DNA of 5,854 bases, taken from an uncultured Clostridia bacterium (GTDB lineage: Bacteria > Bacillota > Clostridia > Oscillospirales > Acutalibacteraceae). The position numbers were made by a program, and so were the translations under genes. Below are positions 1-4,555 of this stretch, piece by piece (the stretch's first letter is position 1; the number at the start of each line of letters is the position of its first letter). A model generated the notes under the pieces. That model saw only the letters and a list, made by a program, of their open reading frames with translations. It did no database searches and was not told the DNA's origin. The stretch spans positions 1 through 5,854 of the forward strand of contig CAMJHU010000149.1 of the NCBI GenBank assembly GCA_946405565.1, given 5' to 3'.

Positions 1-223
1 ACTGGCACAGGGTATAACTGTCCCAATCGTCCGAGTAGCCGAGCTGCTTCACGGCTTCTTCCCACGAATAAGCGATAACGGGTTTGTTGGTGACCGCCGT
101 GGGATTTTCCGCGAGGTTGATGGGTGCAGTACCGAATACGACCTGCAGACCGGCGGTTCCTGTGATGGGAGCCGCTACGCCGGTAGCCTGTTCGAGTACT
201 CTCACTCCGTGCTGATAAGGCAT
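1..223 (-). CDS. Contractile phage tail sheath protein, N-terminal part (cut by window edge)
   Basis: The first 74 codons of a tail sheath protein are visible; the rest lies beyond base 1. Sheath subunits polymerise around the tail tube and contract to drive the tube through the cell envelope. The visible start is MPYQHGVRVLEQ, followed by TAGLQVVFGTAPINLA at about residues 23-38, NKPVIAYSWEEAV at about 47-59 and GYSDDWDSYTLCQ at 62-74. This arrangement (short HGV strand, 'VVFGTAPI' strand, 'kPv.cys..eAv..fGYSDDw..ytlce') is typical of the N-terminus of phage sheath proteins with a subtilisin-like sheath domain further on. The ATG at 223-221 is preceded by a good AGGAG site 8 nt upstream, the clearest start signal in the window. 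It lies 14 bp after the stop of the 75-residue gene. Identification is by recognised sequence pattern; the catalytic-like sheath domain itself is not in view. Confidence 0.9.
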   Translation of the reverse strand, partial: MPYQHGVRVLEQATGVAAPITGTAGLQVVFGTAPINLAENPTAVTNKPVIAYSWEEAVKQLGYSDDWDSYTLCQ

Positions 224-230
224 GATTGTC

Positions 231-238
231 TCTCCTTT
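231..238 (-). promoter_or_regulatory. Ribosome binding site of the tail sheath gene
   Basis: The minus strand reads AAAGGAGA at 238-231, with core AGGAG at 236-232 and an 8-nt spacer to the ATG at 223. It sits in the 14-bp gap between the 75-residue gene and the sheath gene and overlaps the stop codon of the former. It is the strongest and best-spaced Shine-Dalgarno sequence here, as expected for a protein needed in many copies per virion. Confidence 0.75.
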
Positions 239-465
239 CAATTTGCACTGTAGGTCAGTGCTTTTTTGTACATTGTGTAAATCGCTCCACTTTCGTTTCT
301 GATCTGCGCCATCGCGTCAGCAAGGTCGCCGATGGGGACGCATAAGTTTCCGAGATATGGCGCGTTTTGAATTGCCGTCTGGAGCGATTGAGGCAATTCG
401 TCATAGACGGTATTCCGAACCGCTACGCCGATAATCGTTGGTCCGACGTATACGATTTTGCTCAT
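238..465 (-). CDS. Small phage protein (75 aa) of unknown function between tail terminator and sheath
   Basis: I do not recognise a named family. The protein starts MSKIVYVGPTIIGVAVRN, with a beta-strand-like 'KIVYVGPTI.GV' and then DELPQSLQTAIQNAPYLGNL. It ends in a probable amphipathic helix, about residues 44-73, that includes IGDLADAMAQI and IYTMYKKALTYSA. There is no signal peptide or membrane segment. The ATG (465-463) overlaps the TGA of the terminator gene as ATGA, so translation is probably coupled, and a GGAG lies about 10 nt upstream inside that gene. Mu-like phages also place a small gene (gp38/K, DUF2635) between the terminator (gp37) and the sheath (L). The position is analogous, but I see no clear sequence match to DUF2635. 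A role in tail assembly or the tail-neck junction is inference from position. The gene is very likely real because of its spacing, start signal and compact folded-looking sequence. Confidence 0.8.
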   Translation of the reverse strand: MSKIVYVGPTIIGVAVRNTVYDELPQSLQTAIQNAPYLGNLCVPIGDLADAMAQIRNESGAIYTMYKKALTYSAN

Positions 466-926
466 ACAAGCTCACTCCATTCTCTTCTGGGAGCCGAAAG
501 ATTGAAGCTCATGCTGACCGCTCCAAAAAAATAAGGATAGCTCTCTTCATCCTGCAACGCCCAATGAAACGGATCAGTAAAGACGAATTGCTCTTCAAGC
601 CTGGGCTTTTCTTCGTAGTGCCGCTGTATCGTTTCCATGATTTCCAAGACGGATTGATGCCCCTGATTGTTGGCATCATCGCTGTACGCCCCTACCAAAA
701 GAAGAACGGTCACTGCATAAGCGTCGGTCTGTGATTCTATTTCCCCCGCGTCAAGCCTGACGATGATATATGGGAACGGATCGTCATCGTCCTCGGATTC
801 TCTTTTCGGCAGATTCTGGGGAAAAACGGAAACGATGGCAGTTCCCGTCGGGCTGCTGTACCGGCGGTCTTTGAACAGATCCTTAAGATCTGAAACGATG
901 GCGTTCTGAAGGGTCAATGCGTTCAT
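462..926 (-). CDS. Probable tail terminator protein (gpU / Mu gp37-like position), 154 aa
   Basis: This is probably the protein that stops tail tube and sheath growth and forms the tail side of the head-tail joint. Features seen: an N-terminal helix (about 3-20, LTLQNAIVSDLKDLF), an acidic DDDDPFPYIIVRLDAGEI segment (46-63), a strand AYAVTVLLLVGAYSDD (69-84), a helix HQSVLEIMETIQRHY (90-104) and a C-terminal PYFFGAVSMSFNLSAP strand. The pattern of 'PyiiVr...g......y.v.lligvy......g...vl.ime.I...l...p' is common in tail terminators of contractile-tailed prophages, which adopt the lambda gpU-type fold. Length is close to that of gpU-like proteins (about 130-160 aa). The start ATG overlaps the stop of the Z-like gene (ATGA), and an AGGAGGG lies about 13 nt upstream. 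Upstream in-frame stops rule out a longer start. The exact family is inferred from pattern and position, not proven. Confidence 0.72.
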   Translation of the reverse strand: MNALTLQNAIVSDLKDLFKDRRYSSPTGTAIVSVFPQNLPKRESEDDDDPFPYIIVRLDAGEIESQTDAYAVTVLLLVGAYSDDANNQGHQSVLEIMETIQRHYEEKPRLEEQFVFTDPFHWALQDEESYPYFFGAVSMSFNLSAPRREWSELV

Positions 927-1543
927 CGGTTATTAAGCACCCTCCTAATTTCGGATTGAATGTTTTCCATCAGATTGTCATAAATATCAGGCTCCACAAT
1001 TCCGTATACCCGCTCCTGACTTCCCACCATTTTTGGGACGCTGTTGGAGAGGAGTTTTTTTAACGGGAAGCGCTTTTTCGTTTTCCTCTGAACTACAGAA
1101 ACGTGACCGTTTGAAAATTTCGCAAGGAACGCTTTGTTGCTGGAAGCCAGCGGTTTTAGTCTGCTGGAGAGTAAAACTTTTGCTTTTGTCACGGATGGGC
1201 GATTTCTACCCGTCTGATAGGTAGCGGGGCTGACTTTGAAATCCTTTAGCTCCATTTGTTCGCCGGTTACTCTTATGGTAGCTTCCGGCTTTGCTATGGT
1301 TGCGTTTTTTGTAGCCATAGCTTTTGTGAAACGGTTTTTCTTGACAGAATAGGTTTCCTGCGCTTTTTTTGCCAGATCAGCCTTGGCTTGTTTCGCCGTT
1401 CTGTTGACTGCATTTTTCAGTACCTTTCGACTTTCGCTTTTTAAATCTCCAAGTGCATCTTCGATCACTTTCATGAGATTTTCATCAAATTCAAATTCAA
1501 TTAAGCCGTTATCAGAGCTGGCTTTCATTTTGAGTTCGCTCAT
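923..1543 (-). CDS. Minor tail protein Z-like tail completion protein, 206 aa
   Basis: The protein resembles the phage minor tail protein Z family (lambda gpZ), needed for completing tails and for correct DNA positioning in the tail so that virions are infectious. Lambda gpZ is about 190 aa, so the length fits. Recognisable segments are KNAVNRTAKQAKADLAKK (about 43-60, the 'alNrta...ar..l...i...y.vk' signature), YSVKKNRFTKAMATKNATI (65-83), a strand PEATIRVTGEQMELKDFKV (86-104), and basic stretches RKTKKRFPLKK (153-163). The C-terminal helix DNLMENIQSEIRRVL (189-203) is typical. The protein is very rich in lysine and arginine. The ATG overlaps the stop of the FII-like gene (ATGA) and has AGGAG only 3 nt upstream plus GGAGG about 13 nt upstream, so coupling to the upstream gene is likely. 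The gene is visibly more A+T-rich than its neighbours. gpZ-type proteins are best known from siphophages, but this one precedes a contractile sheath gene. Confidence 0.82.
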   Translation of the reverse strand: MSELKMKASSDNGLIEFEFDENLMKVIEDALGDLKSESRKVLKNAVNRTAKQAKADLAKKAQETYSVKKNRFTKAMATKNATIAKPEATIRVTGEQMELKDFKVSPATYQTGRNRPSVTKAKVLLSSRLKPLASSNKAFLAKFSNGHVSVVQRKTKKRFPLKKLLSNSVPKMVGSQERVYGIVEPDIYDNLMENIQSEIRRVLNNR

Positions 1544-1869
1544 CTGCTCCTGTTCGCCTCCAGCGTGATCGTGTATACACCGTTCTCATCGACCGCATCG
1601 ATCACGAGATATTTGCGGCTGTCTAAGGTCAGGATTCTGCCTTGGGCGGGGAGCGCTCCGAATTGAGCCGATTTGACGTAGAGGAGAATCTGCCGGGCAT
1701 GAATGCCATCCATGTGCGACTTCATTTTCTTCTCTCTTTCGATATTTTCCATATCGTCGATCATGGCGGTCATGCTCTGCCCGTCGATGATGTGGGTATC
1801 GGAAAATTCATCGAGATTGAAAAAAACTTCTTCGATGTCTCGCTGTATGATGTCTTTGAAGCTCGGCAT
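1540..1869 (-). CDS. gpFII-like head-tail joining protein, 109 aa
   Basis: This is a probable connector protein of the lambda gpFII type, which binds the portal vertex after DNA packaging and forms the tail attachment site. Lambda gpFII is 117 aa. The sequence has an N-terminal helix (MPSFKDIIQRDIEEVFFN), an AMIDDMENIE segment (about 35-44), a charged helix (EREKKMKSHMDG) and then a beta-rich half: ILLYVKSAQFGALPAQGRIL (61-80), SRKYLVIDAVDENGVYTITL (84-103). From memory, lambda gpFII has the same order (VFDDPENI ... LFVRTDEVRQLRRGDTL ... FWVDRVSPDDGG.CHLWL), so the match is convincing in pattern though not computed. The ATG follows the stop of the 54-residue gene directly (TAAATG) and has GAGG 6 nt upstream; its own stop overlaps the Z-like start by 4 bp. 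These arrangements suggest serial translational coupling. Confidence 0.8.
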   Translation of the reverse strand: MPSFKDIIQRDIEEVFFNLDEFSDTHIIDGQSMTAMIDDMENIEREKKMKSHMDGIHARQILLYVKSAQFGALPAQGRILTLDSRKYLVIDAVDENGVYTITLEANRSR

Positions 1870-2034
1870 TTACGACCTCATCCTTTCCGGCGTAATCGGA
1901 ACTTTGCCGACCAGATCGTCCCCTGTCTGTTCACCTCCTACCGCGATTCCAGACAAGCCTGGGAGGACATACGCGGGTTTTGCGGTAGGATGAGATTCCT
2001 GTTCAGGCGGGGTGGTTGTCTTTTCATCAGCCAC
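1870..2034 (-). CDS. Tiny phage protein (54 aa, GTG start) at the lambda FI position
   Basis: This short gene fills the space between the decoration and FII-like genes. It begins with GTG at 2034-2032, inside the last codons of the decoration gene, and ends with TAA at 1872-1870 immediately before the next ATG. An in-frame TGA three codons upstream of the GTG rules out a longer start, and GGTGAAG 4 nt upstream can act as a weak ribosome binding site. The protein reads VADEKTTTPPEQESHPT..., a polar and probably disordered first 20 residues, then AKPAYVLPGLSGIAVGG (about 18-34) and VGKVPITPERMRS at the end. Lambda has FI at this position, and as I recall the gpFI C-terminal prohead-binding part contains a similar DEPVAFVLPG segment. 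I therefore suggest a minimal FI-like DNA-packaging accessory factor. The gene being real is well supported by its fit between neighbours; the function is inference from one short motif and position. Confidence 0.72.
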   Translation of the reverse strand: MADEKTTTPPEQESHPTAKPAYVLPGLSGIAVGGEQTGDDLVGKVPITPERMRS

Positions 2035-2380
2035 GGAGCTTCACCAGAATTTTGGTTGCACTCGCGGCTGCCGTTTCTGCGGCATATCCCGCTTCAATGT
2101 AAGAGACAGGGTCTGTCTGAGCGCCGTCGTTGGAAGCATCGGTGATACCGGTGCCGTCGAAATATACGACGGTTCCCATGCTGATTGCCGCTGCGCCTGT
2201 TTTCGGCATTTCCCAGACGCCGCCGACGTGAAGTACGCCGGTTTCCGAAGGTGCAATGGGAGCGCCTGTGATGCCGATTCTGGAACCGATTGCCACGATG
2301 GTGTTGACGGGAATTGTGGTTTCATCGCTATTGGTGTAATCCAGAGCTTCGCCCCTCTGCCAGTATGCTGCTGTTGCCAT
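2027..2380 (-). CDS. DUF2190-type capsid decoration protein, 117 aa
   Basis: The protein matches the DUF2190 family of small beta-rich proteins encoded next to phage major capsid genes and believed to bind and stabilise the outer shell, a role filled by gpD in lambda. Typical elements are AAYWQRGEALDYTNSDET (about 4-21), IPVNTIVAIGSRIGITGAPI (23-42), GVLHVGGVWEMPKTGAAAIS (48-67), GTVVYFDGTGITDA (69-82) and an ending of GYAAETAAASATKILVKLRG. The family usually has 100-130 residues, so this is full length. The ATG follows the capsid gene after 19 bp and has AAAGGGGG about 10 nt upstream, a good site suited to a protein needed in hundreds of copies. The stop TGA lies within the start region of the 54-residue gene (8-bp overlap). 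In lambda the decoration gene precedes the major capsid gene; here it follows. Confidence 0.88.
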   Translation of the reverse strand: MATAAYWQRGEALDYTNSDETTIPVNTIVAIGSRIGITGAPIAPSETGVLHVGGVWEMPKTGAAAISMGTVVYFDGTGITDASNDGAQTDPVSYIEAGYAAETAAASATKILVKLRG

Positions 2381-2390
2381 GGTTCTTTAT

Positions 2391-2398
2391 CCCCCTTT
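2391..2398 (-). promoter_or_regulatory. Ribosome binding site of the decoration protein gene
   Basis: The minus strand reads AAAGGGGG at 2398-2391, 10 nt before the ATG at 2380. It lies in the 19-bp gap after the major capsid stop codon (2402-2400), the longest gap between genes in this window. Confidence 0.6.
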
Positions 2399-2399
2399 C

Positions 2400-3947
2400 T
2401 TAGACCGTTTCCATTGTAACGCCGGGATTTTTAATGATTCCACGGAAATCGCGGACGCTGATGCCCCAATCGAGATAGATGTCCCAGATGAATCCGAGCT
2501 GACCAGGCGTTTCCATGCGGCGGACCGTAGGCGTTTCCTGCCCATTCAGGTAGTCCACCTGAATGCCGCGAACGGATGCGTGATCGGCGAACATGAACCA
2601 CGGACACGCATTGGAACCGGCAAGAGCATTCAGGACGGGGGACTGGACGATCTGCAGGGGGTAATTATACAGCGGGTTGATGTCGTTATTGGCGCTGCCC
2701 GTGATCTGGGTGCTGCGCAGAATGACAGCGAGGTCAAATTCATATCCCACGGGTACCACGATTGTGCGGGGCGTGATGTAGATCGGCTCTCCGAACTGGT
2801 CCGTCTGCTGCTGCATCTTCAGGATCATGGCCTGAATAGACGCCTGGGTGGGCTTCGTTCCGGTAGCAATCAGGTTTTTGTGATCGTTGTGGAACAACGC
2901 CTTGTTGTCAAAAATCTTGCCGTTGCTGAACAGGATTTTATAGACCTGCTTGTCGATGGTCTTTTTCGCCGCCGTAGCGTAAAGTCCGGGTACCTCTGTC
3001 AAGAAGCCGATATCGTCATTGATGAAAGCCTGACGGGTCATAGAAAACTGCTTTCCGTAGGTATCAATTTTGCGGGTGGGGAGCAGTTCGGTGCGGGGCA
3101 TATCGGCTTTGATTTCGCCGTTTTCCGGCACCATCAGGAAATCTCCCACGCCGCCGATGACGTATTCGTGATCAGCCGTAGTCTTGAAATCTTTCAGGCT
3201 GCCCTTGGTGGTGAATGCCTGGAAAGTGGTAGGCACGTGGTTGTAAAGCTCCACGATGCTTTTGCGGATTGTCTGATCCAAAATGGCGGGGAATGCGGCA
3301 GTGGGATTATAAAATTGGCGGCACATCTCGCTGTAGATTTCGTCTGCACTCATGCGGATCAATTCACCGGTGCTTCTTCCCTCGCGGGAGAGACATTCGA
3401 TTGCCAGATCTCTGAGGCTCATCCCCTGCAGCTGACGTGCGCCGCTGGAGGGATTATCCATTCTTACGTTGCCGCCCCTGAGAATCAGTGCGTCGGCGGC
3501 ATCACGCCTGAATTCATCTTCCCCGCTGCCCGTTACCTGAACGCGAGAGGGAATGGGGGAGCGGTCATTTCTCAGCTGCTCAATGATGGCGGCTCTGACG
3601 TCCTCCAGCGTAGCGCCTGTGGAAACGTAGGACTGAGGGTCAATGTCGAAATCGCGGCACATCGTTTCGATCTCCGAGATTCTGCTGCGCTCTTCCTCAA
3701 TGATGGCTCTCCTCTGTTCGGCGGTAAGCTCACCGGCGGCAGTTGCCTCGCCGTCGGTGGCTGCGGAGCCACTGGAAGCCTGACGCTCTTCGCTTTCGAT
3801 TTCCTGCTTCAGGCTGTCGATTTCTCTCTGCAGAGAATCAAATTCAGCCTGTTCGGTATCCGCGAGAGAGCGACCTGCGTTTCTCGCGGAATCAACGATT
3901 TCCTGCTGACGCCGCGTAAGCGCGAGAAGTCTTTGTCTGTTGGTCAT
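2400..3947 (-). CDS. HK97-fold phage major capsid protein with N-terminal scaffold region, 515 aa
   Basis: This is the main shell subunit. Residues 1-60 form a charged coiled coil (RRQQEIVDSARNAGRSLADTE, then EFDSLQREIDSLKQEIE), like the delta/scaffold domain of HK97-type capsid proteins that is removed during maturation. A low-complexity Ala/Ser/Gly linker follows (57-73), then a helical segment ISEIETMCRDFDID...GATLEDVRAAIIEQL (90-125). The capsid domain starts at roughly 145-180 (MSLRDLAIECLSREGRST). Further markers are FPAILDQTIRKSIVELYN (219-236), DFKTTADHEYVIGG (253-266), ENGEIKADMPRTE, YGKQFSMTRQAFINDD (297-312), LFHNDHKNLI (351-360) and DWGISVRDFRGIIKNPG near the C-terminus. The 90-125 segment and capsid domain resemble proteins in which an S78-type prohead protease and capsid are fused in one chain; here they are separate genes. 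The ATG lies 2 bp after the protease stop and uses a GGAGG inside that gene. Confidence 0.93.
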   Translation of the reverse strand: MTNRQRLLALTRRQQEIVDSARNAGRSLADTEQAEFDSLQREIDSLKQEIESEERQASSGSAATDGEATAAGELTAEQRRAIIEEERSRISEIETMCRDFDIDPQSYVSTGATLEDVRAAIIEQLRNDRSPIPSRVQVTGSGEDEFRRDAADALILRGGNVRMDNPSSGARQLQGMSLRDLAIECLSREGRSTGELIRMSADEIYSEMCRQFYNPTAAFPAILDQTIRKSIVELYNHVPTTFQAFTTKGSLKDFKTTADHEYVIGGVGDFLMVPENGEIKADMPRTELLPTRKIDTYGKQFSMTRQAFINDDIGFLTEVPGLYATAAKKTIDKQVYKILFSNGKIFDNKALFHNDHKNLIATGTKPTQASIQAMILKMQQQTDQFGEPIYITPRTIVVPVGYEFDLAVILRSTQITGSANNDINPLYNYPLQIVQSPVLNALAGSNACPWFMFADHASVRGIQVDYLNGQETPTVRRMETPGQLGFIWDIYLDWGISVRDFRGIIKNPGVTMETV

Positions 3948-3949
3948 GC

Positions 3950-4555
3950 TTATTTTTTACCTCCATTATAGAAATTTTTGTTTATCTGAAGCTGGCGTTC
4001 GGCGATGTCAAGCGGCATTGATTTTCTCTCTGCCTCTCTTCCTACCCCTACTGTGCCGTCAGCCGGAACGCTCACAATGCTGATCTCGAAAGGCCACCAC
4101 TTTCGGGCGATCTCGCACGGTCCTGTGAACCGACCGTCGGCAGATGTCTTTCCCGCCATTACTTCTTCGATTGAGTCGATTCGGTATCCTACGGATACGC
4201 CTTTAAGCGTACCGCTCCGAACCTTTTGATAGACGATTTCCGACTGTTCGTCGGTATCAAATTCTACCTCTGCACAGCCACGGTTGTTTTCGATCCACGC
4301 CCTATTAACCTTGCCGATGACGGCATCCCTGTTGTGATTGAACAACAGGCATCCCATATCGTTGAGCCTGGTCAGGTCGACCGCCGCTTCGCCGTGGTCG
4401 AGGATTTCAATTCCCCACCATCGTTCGTATGGCTGTTCCGAGGAAAAAGAGAGAATAAATTTTCTTTCATTGCCTTCACCATCTATCCGTTGCATAGAGC
4501 AAGAATGCAGGGTTCTTTCTTTATTTCTCTCCGTTTCCGTTGCTCTTTGCCGCAT
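3950..4555 (-). CDS. HK97-type prohead protease (peptidase family S78), 201 aa
   Basis: The enzyme cleaves capsid scaffold regions, and usually itself, during prohead maturation. Numbering from the ATG at 4555, the catalytic His is His74 in LLFNHNRDAVIGKV, the nucleophile Ser121 in LKGVSVGYRI, and the C-terminal block PFEISIVSVPAD (about 155-166) completes the fold with an acidic residue (Glu157). The RWWGIEILDHGEAAVDLTRL region before the His is also typical. An open frame extends upstream to 4678, but that part lies inside the portal gene. I prefer 4555-4553 because GGGAGAGGA lies about 14 nt upstream, it gives about 200 residues as usual for the family, and it overlaps the portal stop by only 35 bp. 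An ATG at 4495 is possible but has no visible ribosome binding site. The last codons (NGGKK) contain the GGAGG used by the capsid gene. Confidence 0.9.
   Translation of the reverse strand: MRQRATETERNKERTLHSCSMQRIDGEGNERKFILSFSSEQPYERWWGIEILDHGEAAVDLTRLNDMGCLLFNHNRDAVIGKVNRAWIENNRGCAEVEFDTDEQSEIVYQKVRSGTLKGVSVGYRIDSIEEVMAGKTSADGRFTGPCEIARKWWPFEISIVSVPADGTVGVGREAERKSMPLDIAERQLQINKNFYNGGKK
3960..3964 (-). promoter_or_regulatory. Ribosome binding site of the major capsid gene, inside the protease gene
   Basis: The minus strand has GGAGG at 3964-3960, within the Gly-Gly codons near the end of the protease, and 12 nt before the capsid ATG (3947-3945). The spacer is longer than the usual 5-9 nt. 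With only 2 bp between the protease stop and the capsid start, a ribosome ending the protease would be placed directly on the capsid start, so coupling as well as independent entry is likely. Confidence 0.65.

Noticed and set aside
1206..1370. A7 run (1370-1364 on the minus strand) in the Z-like gene, in phase for a -1 slip as A AAA AAA G, followed by 52 open codons in the -1 frame
   Set aside because: Z-like features continue in the original frame well past the run, the alternative frame has no recognisable content, and an open stretch of this length is not rare by chance. The known programmed frameshift of tailed phages lies in the tail chaperone genes, which are not in this window.
1939..2028. 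Short ATG-started frame (29 codons) overlapping the decoration stop as ATGA
   Set aside because: It ends at TAG after 29 codons and leaves an unexplained gap before the FII-like gene, while the GTG-started 54-residue frame in the same place runs exactly to the next ATG and has a structured-looking sequence.
2379..3971. Long open frame (530 codons) on the plus strand opposite the major capsid gene
   Set aside because: It mirrors the capsid reading frame, which has clear HK97-type family features and a ribosome binding site. The plus-strand translation shows no recognisable domain, so it is an antisense shadow caused by codon bias. The same applies to plus-strand frames at 1642-2145, 2012-2419, 4226-4792 and 4749-5321.
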